Source: Litomosoides sigmodontis (Eukaryota > Nematoda > Chromadorea > Rhabditida > Onchocercidae). Taken from it: DNA of 64,000 nucleotides. The stretch's first letter is position 1. Every line of letters starts with the position of its first letter. The notes beneath the pieces are model-generated. The model was not told where the DNA came from, did not search any database, and saw nothing but the letters and a program-made list of their open reading frames with translations. This document shows positions 43,003 through 64,000 of this stretch, one piece after another. The position numbers and the translations under genes were made by a program. The stretch is from the NCBI GenBank assembly GCA_963070105.1, contig OY718805.1, positions 3,041,001 through 3,105,000 of the forward strand. Direction: 5' to 3'.

Positions 43003-44740
43003 AAAATTTGGATAAACCATGTAAATGTGGAAAACTTCCACTGATAATAGTTTTAGGTCTTCGGAAAATATAGAAATCCCACTCCCATCTTTCCACTTCA
43101 AAAAGAACCAATACTGTTCTGCCTCTCTCTCTCTCTCTTCCTCTCCCTGTTGGCTATTATCAGAGGATAATTATTCCATTCATTTCACTCTCAGTCATGG
43201 AATGAAGAATTTTGATTCAAGTGATATTGGAATGAACGAGACGAACTATGAAGTTTTCCTTTTTTGGGAAATATATGTTTTTTAAATCATTCGAATCATA
43301 TAATCTTTTCTCGAAGAATCTGAACAAAAAAAAAAGAGAAAAGAAAAGGAGGATATGAAAAACTTCCAGTCAAGTGGTGCATGATGAGCATGATTTAGTT
43401 AGTATGCAGTTAGCATATTGCAGTTTCTAATGAGCGTAGTAAAAGTTTACGGAGAGATGGAAGATCATTTAGGCAACAATTTTTAATTTATGACGATCGT
43501 GGTAAATGTTGTTAGATCATGTAATAAACACTTATAAATTTCCGCCATTTGCAAGATTTTGCACATTTGTTTATTTTTTGTACGCTAATTATTGCCATGT
43601 ATGCAAATTAATGCATCTTTTTTTTCTCAATTGCAATTGAGTAGGCTTTGTTTGTTCCTTTTTTTTTAGTAATTTTTAGCGCAAGCATTGTTTATTTTAA
43701 TTATGAGAAGTGATGAGAAGATATCAGTTTAATCAGTTAATTTTGAATATTTCGCATTCTCTGCTAACTTATAGGATGAACGATCAATATTGAGAATAAT
43801 AAGCTAAAAGTAAAATGTGTGAAATTGCTGCTGCTGTAAATAATGCAAAAGATTAGAATTAAGTTTACGAGCTGCAAACTAACTGAAAGCTTCCACTACG
43901 TATCAAATTTTAGTGCGGAGGAAAAAAAACCACCTATTTTAATCAAATTCTTAAATGTTCACTCTGTTCATATAGAGTGAAATTAAATTTAACCTTATTC
44001 ATTGCATTTGTAAATTTCACCTTGTAATTTTGTATGTACATTTATAATTACATTATGAATGACATGGTGTTAAGATAGATGAATTGTCTAGTATAGTGAA
44101 ATCAAATACTACCGAGAAATTTGAATGTTATTAACTGTCGAAACGAAAAAAAAATTCAATGTTTTTTCAGTATAGAATTTCAGTTGTTAATATGGTATAT
44201 ATAATTCATTTAGAAAGCTCTAATGTAATAAAATAGAAATTTGAAGTTTATAAGGCTACTAATCAAGAAAAAAAGAAATTTAGATAATTTATGCGTGTGT
44301 GTTTTTTCTAATTTAATTAGTTAATTTTAAATGCAAATCATTTTTTCCCATTTTGTTATTTAAAAAAAACAAAAAAGGCAAAAGGAAAAAAAACGAGATA
44401 TTTTGCCGTTCAATGAAATCTTTTTGCGCCAAAAATTTCCACTACTAATCTGAGAAAGAGAAGAAAAAAAGTTCGTTGTAATTTTTTTTTTGCAAAAAAA
44501 AAAAGAAATTGTAACGACAAATTTATCGTAGTTTTTTTTTCCTACTAAATAAATTTCTTATAAGATAAATTTTGAGAAATTTTATAATTTTTGCAAAAAG
44601 AAAAAAAAATCAATTCAATGTCAACTCTGTCATCTCTTCCCTCCATCCCTCTCTCTCTCTCTCTCTCTCTCTGTTTAAATAACAAATAGGATGAAGTTAC
44701 CAACTTAAATATTATCATCATGCGCTGTGTAAATAATAGG
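43003..44740. other. Intergenic sequence with no recognised gene
   Basis: AT-rich, with homopolymer A/T runs, short CT runs near 43124-43144 and 44649-44672, and no coding segment I can support. Confidence 0.5.
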
Positions 44741-44749
44741 TGGCAGTGA

Positions 44750-44870
44750 TCGACAATGTAGTTAGTCTAAGGATGCTCGAGGAGGAGCGGTAATGCAAGA
44801 AGGCCTCATCTATTTAGGCTGGCACTCTAGCGCCCTCCTAAGACTGTGGTGTACTACACTGCATTGGCAC
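44750..44870. ncRNA. Candidate structured RNA element
   Basis: A GC-richer block in very AT-rich surroundings. Arms pair around a core of about 60 bases: AATGTAGT (44755-44762) with ACTACA (44853-44858) and CATT (44862-44865), and AGTCTAAGGA (44764-44773) with TCCTAAGACT (44836-44845) with one mismatch. Inner GGAGG-type and CCTCC-type segments offer alternative pairing. I do not recognise the class; no tRNA, snRNA, spliced-leader or known microRNA sequence is evident, and strand is unknown. Confidence 0.3.
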
Positions 44871-44985
44871 TTGAAGCATAGGTAATTCAATTGGAAAGTT
44901 CACTAATAGACTTTCATCAATAGCAAGTATTTATACGTATGCAAATCATGAGGAGCGAAATTAGCAGCCCAATTCACTGTTTACA

Positions 44986-45425
44986 CTCATTTCATCCTTT
45001 TTGCAGAGAAAAGAAAAAATGAAATTTTTTTTTCCGCAACCAAATTTACTACGATATGAAAATGTTGCATTTTTTTTGTTGTTGCGAAAAGGTACCCTAA
45101 AATTAATTGAAGCAAATTTAAATGATTTTATTGAATCATCCTTTATGCAGAGAAAAAAAGTGGAAATTTTTTTCCGCAACTAAATTTCCTACGATATGAA
45201 AATGTTTCATTTTTTTTTGTTGTTGCGAAAAGGCACCCTAAAATTAATTGAAGCAAATTTAAATGATTTTATTGAATCATCCTTTATGCAGAGAAAAAAA
45301 GTGGAAATTTTTTTCCGCAACTAAATTTACTACGATATGAAAGTGATACATTTTTTTTTTGTTGTTGCGAAAAGGTATCCTAAAATTAATTGAAACAAAT
45401 TTAAATGATTTTATTGAATTGATGA
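44986..45425. repeat. Three-copy minisatellite, unit about 141-144 bp
   Basis: The landmark TTTTGCAG / TTTATGCAG recurs at 45004, 45148 and 45289, giving periods of 144 and 141. Copies are nearly identical, differing by single bases and T-run lengths. Each unit carries nested inverted repeats: outer CGCAAC with GTTGCG, and inner ATGAAA with TTTCAT, so each could fold as a hairpin. Confidence 0.93.
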
Positions 45426-54573
<9,148 letters not shown>

Positions 54574-54806
54574 AATAAAGGAAATGATAAAATAATAATA
54601 ATGAATAGCAAAAACCTCTAATAACACCTAATAGCATGCTTTAATTTGTGGTAGTTTACGGAGGAAAAGAACTGTATTGTTCACCACTCAAATGACACTT
54701 ACTAATTTAATTAGTTGTTTAAAAATTTTCGTTACCTTCTCTTTTCCTCATAATTTTTTTAAAAATTTGTAATTAACATAGTTGTCCATATTGGTGTTCT
54801 TTTGAG

Positions 54807-57800
54807 AAACGAAGCATTACTCGATCAATGCTAAACTACCGTACAGTGTGGAAGTTGAGAAACTGTACCAGGACGATGCTGTATGGATTACTACAAGCAG
54901 TTTCATCATTTTCAGTATGCATTCTGGTAAATTTTCCCATCTACTAATTTTACTCAATTTGTTAAATTTTTGAATAAATTTGGCAAAAAAAATGTACATG
55001 AATTTTTAAAACGAATATTTTTATAATTAATAATTTTAGCAAAAACAAAAGTTGCATTAATTTAGTAGAAAGAATAATTTCTTTATTGTGTAAATTTAAA
55101 AAGTATAAAAAACATTACAATACAATCAAAAAACATCTTTTTTTAATTTATTTAAATTTATCGATTTTCCATGAAAATAGTCTTAGCATATTTTTATAAT
55201 AATTTTTGATTATATTGTAATTGCGTAAAATTCCATTGTGTGGAATACTAGCTATGCAAATTATCGAGTTGTTTAGCTTAAGACTATAACTTTTTTCAGA
55301 AAAACTTTTTAGTCATAAAAAGCTGTAATTTTATTTAAGTAATAAAATTTTTGAAGTTAGTTTTTTTTTTTGTTTCGGGAAGTAAAGGAGAGAAAGAAGG
55401 TGTGGTCGAGCATTTCTTTTTTGAATGAAAAAAAAAAGCTTTCGCTTGCAACAGGTTTTGGCCTATTAGAGAGTGGTAGTGTATCGGCGAAGGATGAGGT
55501 AAATATTATGGTGAAGAATGTTGTTGATGTGGTCTTTGGTGGCCTAGCCTACTGGGCATTTGGCTATGGCCTTAGCTTTGGAAATGGAGCTTACAGCAAT
55601 GCTATCACCGGTTGGGGCAAATTTTTCTACAATCCTCAGAGGTACGTACACTTTTGCAGTAAAATTTCAAATTCTGTAGGACAAAAAAAAAAACAAAATG
55701 AAAAAATTCTTCTTGTGCTCGGACAACTAATTAATTAATTGTAAAGTTTTGACGAAAAAAACGGATTTGTTTTTTTTTTTAGTTTACGTTAGTTTGGAAA
55801 TTAATTAAAGCATTTAATTTTGATCACTACTGCTATTTCATTTTTTTTTTAATATTTTTTTTTTTGATCAAATAGAATTGTTTTTCTGCGCTCATTATCC
55901 TATCATTTTGTAGTCTAAGATGAAAATGTGATCAAAAAATGATCCGTAATATCTTTGACGGATACCACGTAATGCAACGAATAAAATATTTCTTTTTCAT
56001 CCCACCACCGTTTGGCCAAGTATTATTTGCTATTTGTTGAACTAATCGTAAATGGCACAATATTTTTATGATAATTGGACGATAGTTTGTTTAATTGAAC
56101 TAAAAAAAACGAAGAAGAAAAATAAAATTGACAAGAAGATTTTTTTTTATTTTAAAATATGCAAACTTTGTTAAAATTCTTCAAAAGAATTAGCATTGAT
56201 TAATTAATTGTGACACATTTGATGGTATTGAAATTAATATGCATTTTGATTAATTATAAACTGATTAGTTGTCAAACTTTTGAATTGTTAGTCTAAAATT
56301 TTCATTTCCATCTTATTTCAACTGTCGCTTCAATTTCTCGCGTCCATTTATTAAGTTGAATTTTTACTCTAAACGAGCCAATTCCAGGGATCTTGATTCT
56401 CCGCGTGATGAAGGCTGGGCCTATGCTAACTTCTTATTTCAGCTTAGTTTTGCAACAACCTCATCAACAATTGTTTCCGGTATAATTTCTTAAATTTCAC
56501 CTTAAAAAAAATTCACAAAGGAGTTGCGAGAGTTATAATTATCACAATCAGTAAATTTAAATAAAATTTAACAGAAAAGGCTAATTTAATTTAAGAGTGA
56601 TAAAAGTTTAAAATTTTTCTGTCATATCCTAAACCATTACCTTTTTTCTCTCTTTTTCATTTTAGATAAAAAAAAAAGTTGTTGCTCATTTTCATCTAAT
56701 TTTAATTTTCCATAGGCGGTTAACCATTTACATTGACATTTTGTCAATTTAATTTTTCAGGTGCTGTAGCTGAGCGTGCAAAGCTCAGATCGTATATTTT
56801 ACTTGGTTGTATTGTAATTCTAATACAAGCATTACCTTCACATTGGGTATGGGACAGTCAAGGAGTGTTTTTCAAATTAGGCGTCGTTGATTTTGCCGGC
56901 TGCTCCTGTGTGAGTAAATTCATATGTATTAATATTAAACGAAATTAATATCAAGTGAAAGCGAAACATAGATTTACGTTTATCACGTAAAAGTTATCAC
57001 GTATGCATGTAAAAAGTATCAATTTTAACTAAGTTAATATTTCAGTAATTATATGCAAGTAATTTTGCACATGTCATATGATTAAAAATGTAATTGTACC
57101 AATTCAATTTTAATTGAATTAATTAGCACAATTTTTACGCCTATCATAAAGTTGAAAAGGCGGTGGAAATTTTCGATTAAATTTTAGATTCATATGGTTG
57201 GTGGTATTATTGGTTTAGTGGCTACCATCTATTTAAAGCCACGTCGAAATCGATTTAATGAAAATTCGGTGCATCAAATGAGTTCACCGACAAATGCACT
57301 TCTTGGAACATTTATGCTTTGGTGGGGTTGGTTTGGAATTAATTCAGGATCAGCCTGGGGTGTTACAAATGGTCGTTGGCGACTTGCGGCCAGGTAAAGC
57401 CTAAGTCACAGGTGGTGTGATACTTGAAGTAACTAGCGAGATCAGTGCTATTAAATTATACAATAGGATGAGTTCAATTTCAATCTAAAGTAGTGAAATG
57501 TTTCTTCTCCTGTACTTTTACATTTCTCAAGAATTACAAATTATGCGAACATTCGGAAAAAATTTTTGCATATTTTATCCTACAGCTAAGACAGCAGTTT
57601 AATTAATTATTAATAATTTTTACGAGAAGCAACAGCTTAAAGTGGTAGTTTAATTAAATGCATTTTAAGATTTTAGATTTTGAAAATTAGTTTTGGCAAA
57701 ATATCAACCGAAATGCTTTTCGTGGGAAAAATGAAAGCAATTAAATTTGAACAAATATAATTTAATTTACCAACAAAGAACGAAACATTTAGAGCATCAG

Positions 57801-60653
57801 CGGCAACGATTATGAGTTCAATTGGCGGTGGTGTCACATCAATTACATTCAGTTTCGCTAAAACAAGAAAATTACAAGTCAATTACTTAATCTTCGGATT
57901 ACTTTCCTCAGTGGTTGCTATCACAGGTAAGTTATTGTATAATATTTGTTTACATGCAGTGTCTTGAAAACTTTCTTCTTAATCAAACAATTTTAACTTG
58001 AATTTTATTAATTTTAATTTGGATTGAATTATAGTGCAAGGTGGCATTTAAGTAGCAGCACTCTGTTGGAGGAAAGTAGTAGCTTAGGATGATATTCCGA
58101 AAGAGGAATAATGGGATTCTAATTTAATTTTATTAAATGTGTGATTTGAATTCTTTTCCTCATTTGTTTCAAAAAGAAAAAAGATGCATAATTTGTCGTA
58201 AAATTTATTAAAAGAAAATATGAGGCAAATTTATTAATTATAATTTAAGAGCACAATTAAATTATTTTTTGCCTTTTACAATTCGTCCTGCAAAGGCTGT
58301 CGCATGCGTTAGCTATCTTCATGTTCCTTTGTTTTATCAATCGAATAATTAATTGCTGATTAAATTTAAAAAAATTAATTTTAATTCAGCAATTTGTGCT
58401 GTTGCACGACCCTGGCATGCACTACTGATCGGCGCAATCAGTTCAACAATTTCCATCTCAGTGATACCAGCACTGGAATTTTTAAAAATTGACGATCCGG
58501 TTGGAATAATACCAATTCATCTAACATCATCAATATGGGGTATGTGTGCAGTTGGTATCTTTGCCGAAGATGATCAAGTGCTGGTATGTGTACTTTCAGT
58601 TAAATTTTCAAAAAAATTAATCAATAATTCCATTAAGACAAAAAAAATTGCGAAACTATTTCACATTCATTCAGTAGTAATTTTTAAATATTTATGCAAA
58701 AAAAAATTGTTATCAAAATAATTTTTCAAAAAATTTAGGCATTAACAAGTGGACATTATGGCCTAATATATTCGGGAAGTTTCAAATTGCTTGCGATACA
58801 AATGCTCTGTACAGTAACTGTCTTGATTTACAGTGCGATCGTTGGACTTATTGCGCTTATTGTAAATTTCTTTTAACATTTAATTTTACTTCCCCGCTTT
58901 TTTTTTCTCTTTTATTTTATCCTTCCCTTTCCTCTAAATTATTTTCCGATTTCAATCAATTAATTCACCGGTTACGGTTACTGCACTGTTAGTCCAACCG
59001 TAGTATTCGCTGATTTTACTGCATTCCCCTTTTTTTTTCTCTATACTATTTTTTATTATTTCATCAGCTAGCTGCTTCAAGTTACGGTTTCATACCGTAA
59101 CAACTGGTGACTGCTGCATCCCTCAAACGGTATTTGATGGCTGAAAAATGAAACCAATCGATCTCTTGCAGATTTTGGGTAGAAGTCCTCTCGGAATACG
59201 AGTCACTGATTACGAGGAGCAAATTGGTGCTGATGTTGTGGAACATGGCCTAGCTGGCACTAACATTGCACGATATCACGTTGAAAAACCGCTAACATCA
59301 AAGTTTGGTTGCACACATCATCAATGAATCTCATTCGATCACACTTATCGAAATTAGAAATTGCTAAATTTTCATTGGTTAAATTTAAATTTAATTTTTT
59401 TAAACTTAATTTACCACTTTGGATATGTTTTGTTTGTAGAACGTTTGCAACTGTAACAAAAGCAATAACGAAATGGAAAATTCAAACACGTGCTAATCGA
59501 GCATTACGTGAGCAATATGCAGCACTTGGCTATCGACGTGATCAGTGCAATGATATTATGATCGTTCGACAACGCACAAATGCTACACTTCCTAACGATG
59601 GTAAATTTTACGCTGAATTTCCAGCCCTTCCATCTTCCTCCCACTTTTACAATAGTGGAAATGACATTTATTACTGTCGTCTACTGCATACTATCACTTC
59701 AACATTCTCTTCACCAGGTCATCCTAATCGATCACGTAATTTATCCTTACGTGTAAAAATGCCCAACACAGCTGAAATATCACTTCCGTCAAACAGTCCC
59801 AGAGAGAGCAATTTGTTGCCACAGCAATTTCAACGTTTCGTAACACCGTTTAGTAGAAGAGAAGATAGTATGAATTATGCAAATATTGATCAAGCACCAT
59901 CTACTCCGCAGCGACCAACAAACGAAAATGATGAAAAAGTAAATTTTAATGTTTTGAAGTTAGTAAATGGAAAAAGAAAATCTTTTATAAGTGACGGTAA
60001 GTGATCTTGAGCAATTTATAGGTGGGAAAATTTTTTCAATTTTTTTTCTCATTACTGCAATGAAATTTTTAAATTGAAATAAGTTAGAAGTGTAAGTTAG
60101 GAGTAGTAGAATGAGAAGATCTGGAGTGATCAATTTTCGTCATACATAATGTGTTTCAATTTTGAATTTAATTCCGGTGAAGTCATGAAAGATTTTTTAT
60201 TCCTTTATTGCACAAATACATGAAAAATGGTGGCATAAGAAGTAGCTAAAAGTAATTAAATTAATGGAAACTTAAGTAATTTAAGTTTCTTATAAAATTG
60301 AATAATAAGTAATTTAATTCAGCTAATAGCATGGAGATTTTGAAATTTATATTCCTTTTCAGAATTCAAATTACAGCAGTAGCAGGATAACACAATTAAA
60401 TTTTTCATCACTGATGGATGGTGGTAGGCCTACCGATAATGTCAGTTGTACGGTGCAGTTGTTAAATCCGGATCCGTTACAAGTGGAACGTGGTGGTGAA
60501 CCGGTACAGGCAGAGAGAAGATCGCTGGATGAGAATAGACGAGTGGTTCAATGCATCACATCAAATGTGGATTCAGAAAATGAATCCAGAAGCGTCACTT
60601 CTGCTCCACTGTGTAGGAATAAAATTTTAGCACTAATTTCCGATACTGTTTAA
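54807..60653 (+). CDS. Ammonium transporter, AMT/MEP family (first exon not found)
   Basis: Twelve exons in phase: 54807-54926, 55455-55641, 56388-56479, 56761-56909, 57188-57393, 57793-57926, 58390-58583, 58739-58861, 59172-59302, 59440-59600, 59718-59938 and 60363-60653 (stop TAA). About 668 residues are visible. It is a trimeric plasma-membrane channel for ammonium/ammonia with eleven membrane helices. Family landmarks are QDDAVWITTSSFIIF (helix 1), GFGLLESGS, LGVVDFAG with the structural Asp, the first pore His in IHMVGG, WWGWFGINSGSAW, and the second pore His in IPIHLTSSIWG. EHGLAGTNIARY opens the cytoplasmic tail, which is long (about 270 residues), Ser/Asn/Arg-rich and unconserved to my eye. 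The frame upstream of 54807 lacks an ATG, so a short first exon lies further left. A 117-base stretch (59601-59717) may be an in-frame intron or coding, and the final join at 59938 has an alternative at about 59996. Both are in the findings. Confidence 0.93.
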
Positions 60654-62782
60654 GGAAAAGAAGATAGCGTTTGTTTTCCGTGAAATTTTTCATTCTGGAA
60701 GAAAAAAGGATGTTGAGGGAGTTGATGGATGATTTCCAATTCCGGAAAAGCGAAATGGAAAGTAGTGGAATTCAATTCATTCAAAAAGCATACTTTATAA
60801 CTGTCTGTTCAATTTACCAAAATGCATCTTAAGCTTTCAATGAATTCAGTCGTAAAAACTAGCAATAAAATGATGCAATATTAATGCTTTAAAATAATTG
60901 AGAAATTTCATTTTGCAAAATTTAAAATTACAATTTATGCAATTGTCGAATGAATTGTCGCATCAACGATGCTTATTATTTGTTATAGCAAAAGAAAAAG
61001 AAGCAAAAATTCCGTTGTTAAATTCATATTTTGTTAAATGAAAAAAAAAATGCGAAAAAAAAGAGCTGTTAAGAAATTGTTTTGTCGGTATTTCCGAAAT
61101 TTTAGGATTGTTTTTCTGAAATTTGATTATTTTATAATTTATTACGCATTTATCATACTTCCGTCAATCATTTTTTGAAATGCAATAAATGCTTCGTCTA
61201 CAAACTCTCAGCAACTTTTGCATTTACCTCCTACCTGCAACAGTCACGCAAATAGTTTGTTAGATATTTCGAATTCAAATTTTCCACTTCGCTCCGATAA
61301 GTTACACACTCACAAAATGATTAAATTAATTTCCACTCGAAATCCTTCTGCAATGGCATACACCCATTGACATTCCATCTACATCCAATCTCCTATTGCT
61401 TTGCCGCTTAAAATTATCACATTTCAAAAACTACGACCGACAATAATTTGCATACTGCAAGCGATAAAATGGGAAAAGTGTTGCGCAACAGCGGTGACAT
61501 TCATTACAAATTTGCTATTCAATTTCAAATACATTTTAATTGCTATCATTTTGTATGCAATTTCAAACTGTTAATTTATTAATTAGTGAAATAGTGAGAA
61601 AAAGGGTATGTATATTGTTATAGGAAAAAGTTAATAAATTAATTAAGCAAAGTTTGCAATTGATCTGGTAGCCTTAAATGATAATAGCAGTTGATGCTCT
61701 TCGTTCTCCGGAAACTTTAATTATTTTTTAATTCTTTGGGGGAAAAAATAACTCACTGAAGTGCACTACTCAAATTAAAGTGAAACTGAAAATATATCAG
61801 CAATTTCAATTTTTAATAATTTTATTGATATTTCTTGTTTGATTTTCAATTCGCACGCATTCAATATGCATTCGTACGAACTTCTTAAAATTTCATCATT
61901 TCAATCAATCAGTAATTTCAGGAGTAACGATGGATGGAAAATCAAAATGGAACATTTAAGTAATAATTTTAGCCTATTAATTAGGTCGCAAATGAGTAAT
62001 TTATGATTTACAATTATTACTGCTCACTGAATTGCATTTTAAGTTGTAATTGATCAATATTTTTCCTTTCAGTAATAAACCTTTCCTTCCTTTGTTTTTT
62101 TTTTCTCAATTACAAAATGACAGAATTATTTGCACTTAAAAGTGCTGCTGCAAAAATATTTAAGATATTCGTATTGCTTGGAAATATTTGCTTAGCTATT
62201 AAAAATTTGCAATGATGGAATTTTTTTTTGTAAACGAACAAATTAAAAGTGCTGTCAAATGGAAATGACGGAATTTTTATGACAATTCTTTTTGAAATGA
62301 AAATTTCCGGAAAAATTAAGAGCAAAATAATGGGAGAAAGTAGACTTAAAATTGACGAAGAAGAAGAAGGAGAAAGAGAGAGAGAGAGAGAGGTAGAGAG
62401 GAAGTGAAAGGGAAGAAATGGAAAAGGAAGAGAGAAAGAAAGGAAAAGAAAACGATCAATAGCTGTAGGTTGAAATATTTATGCGATAATTTATGATTTG
62501 AAAATCGGTGCAACTGGGATTTCGCAATAGCTAGAGGGATTAGATAACAACTAAGGCGTGAAGTGAGAATTTGTGAAAAGAGGAATTTAGCGGATGTGAA
62601 ATGGAACATTAGCCTAAAACGCTCCACGCTAATAGCTCTTAGTTGCAATAGCGGTAGGCCAACGAACTCGGAGGCTCAGTGCAATGGAAATAATTTTGCT
62701 ATTGCGAACTATGAATTAATGAATTAAATAGTCAACCGGCGGAAAAATAAATCCATTTTGTTTCCATTTTATACAATCACTT
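60654..62782. other. Region downstream of the transporter
   Basis: AATAAA at 60864-60869, about 210 bases after the stop, is a good candidate poly(A) signal for the transporter. Further right the sequence is AT-rich, with a purine-rich GA tract at about 62358-62455. No gene recognised. Confidence 0.55.
60864..60869 (+). promoter_or_regulatory. Candidate poly(A) signal of the ammonium transporter
   Basis: Canonical AATAAA hexamer about 210 bases after the stop codon on the coding strand. The assignment is positional only. Confidence 0.45.
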
Positions 62783-63275
62783 ATTTGTTGTTGTTGCAGT
62801 TGTTGTTGTTGCAGTTGTTGTTGTTGCAGTTGTTGTTGTTGCAGTTGTTGTTGTTGCAGTTGTTGTTGTTGCAGTTGTTGTTGTTGCAGTTGTTGTTGTT
62901 GCAGTTGTTGTTGTTGCAGTTGTTGTTGTTGCAGTTGTTGTTGTTGCAGTTGTTGTTGTTGCAGTTGTTGTTGTTGCAGTTGTTGTTGTTGCAGTTATTG
63001 TTGTTGCAGTTGTTGTTGTTGCAGTTGTTGTTGTTGCAGTTGTTGTTGTTGCAGTTGTTGTTGTTGCAGTTGTTGTTGTTGCAGTTGTTGTTGTTGCAGT
63101 TGTTGTTGTTGCAGTTGTTGTTGTTGCAGTTGTTGTTGTTGCAGTTATTGTTGTTGCAGTTGTTGTTGTTGCAGTTGTTGTTGTTGCAGTTGTTGTTGTT
63201 GCAGTTGTTGTTGTTGCAGTTGTTGTTGTTGCAGTTGTTGTTGTTGCAGTTGTTGTTGTTGCAGTTGTTGTTGTA
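62783..63275. repeat. 15-bp minisatellite (TTGTTGTTGTTGCAG)n
   Basis: About 33 copies, almost perfect. Being stop-free and a multiple of three, it reads as Leu-Leu-Leu-Leu-Gln on plus and Asn-Asn-Asn-Asn-Cys on minus over about 165 codons, with no flanking coding context. Two copies carry the same G-to-A change (TTATTG), at about 62997 and 63147, exactly ten units apart. Confidence 0.97.
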
Positions 63276-64000
63276 GTTGTTGAATGTCACATTTTCTTTC
63301 TCTCATATTCGATATGCTACCACTTCTTTGCTTTTGTTTGCCAAATTAGAGCCATTTTGCTACAATTTAATGAGTGATTTTAATTAATTTTTGCAATTTA
63401 CTGATAGAATTATCCGAAATTAATGAATTATCATGTTTGTTCAGTTGCAAACTTGGAAGTTAACCGTTTATGTTATTATTTATTGAATGTAGCAAATTTT
63501 ATTTCTACAAATTTTACTAAATGATTGACTTTCACAAATGTATTTCAGTAAAATGATTGAGCATCATTTTCTTATATTGTCATTTTAAATGAGCTATTTT
63601 TGCAGTAAAGTTTAATTTTATTAAAAAATTTTTCCCCTTTTTTTTCGTACCATTAAAAGAAGCATGTTTTTGAGCTATCGATTGCACCGATGAGTTTCCC
63701 TATCCGATAGTTTGAACTGTTCGATCTGTAGCAGAAATTTCCTCTCATATTTTCCTATTAAATCATTTTCCCTGTCGGTGTTTTTCTTTTGCTAAATTTT
63801 TAAACTCTTTTCATTCCACACTTTCGTGCTGACAAATCCGCTAGTCTTCTGCAGTAATCGTTCAGCCTAACATACAGTAATAGTTGAATGATTAATGCTT
63901 TTTAATTTCATTCGCTAAAAAAAAAGAAAATATGTTTTATTTTTTGCATTCTCTTTACTTCATTTACCCCATTTAGATATTATCATTGTCACTTATCAAT
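63276..64000. other. Right edge, no recognised gene
   Basis: AT-rich sequence with no coding segment, RNA gene or repeat array that I can support. Confidence 0.5.

Noticed and set aside
62758..63290. Long open frames over the 15-bp minisatellite, resembling a Leu/Gln or Asn/Cys repeat protein
   Set aside because: Open on both strands through repeat purity, with no start context, splice sites or domain around them.

Overview
This window reads as nuclear DNA of a nematode, most likely a parasitic clade III (spirurid or filarial-type) worm. That placement is an inference: the DNA is strongly AT-rich, genes are cut into many short exons by GT-AG introns of about 100-1000 bases, there are abundant microsatellites, good trans-splice-like acceptors sit just upstream of start codons, and the gene families (a short-looped Cys-loop channel, a BRE-4-type beta-1,4-glycosyltransferase, an AMT transporter, SmD1, an SR protein) look nematode-like. 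I could run no database search. All exon models were built by hand from splice sites, reading-frame phase and conserved protein motifs.

Layout from left to right: (1) the 3' half of a Cys-loop ligand-gated ion channel (+, 906-2773, continuing off the left edge); (2) a complete beta-1,4-N-acetylgalactosaminyltransferase-like gene (-, 6898-10291, 9 exons, 408 aa); (3) a gene-poor stretch with dinucleotide repeats; (4) a complete glycogen branching enzyme (+, 16231-22479, 15 exons, 687 aa); (5) an unrecognised small Cys- and charge-rich gene (-, 24025-24921, 5' end not found); (6) a 1.07 kb AAT microsatellite; (7) an SR-type splicing protein (-, 30178-39273, 10 exons, 405 aa) with a 5.4 kb intron that holds a GC-rich island; (8) divergently from it, the spliceosomal core protein SmD1 (+, 40555-41515); (9) weak candidate exons at 42.1-43.0 kb, a GC-rich hairpin-forming element at 44.8 kb and a roughly 141-144 bp minisatellite at 45 kb; (10) about 8 kb in which I see no gene, ending in a second AAT array of about 1.05 kb; (11) an ammonium transporter (+, 54807-60653, 12 recognisable exons, first exon not found); (12) a 15-bp minisatellite of about 33 copies at 62.8-63.3 kb.

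There is no sign of operons, prokaryotic genes, tRNA or rRNA genes, or an intact transposon. The one functional pairing is the head-to-head SR protein and SmD1, both parts of the splicing machinery, about 1.3 kb apart. The observations most worth following up are an apparent GA-AG intron in the branching enzyme gene, an in-frame 117-bp stop-free intron (exitron-like) in the transporter, the RRM-RS-RRM order of the SR protein with its GC-rich intronic island, and the two >1 kb pure AAT arrays.
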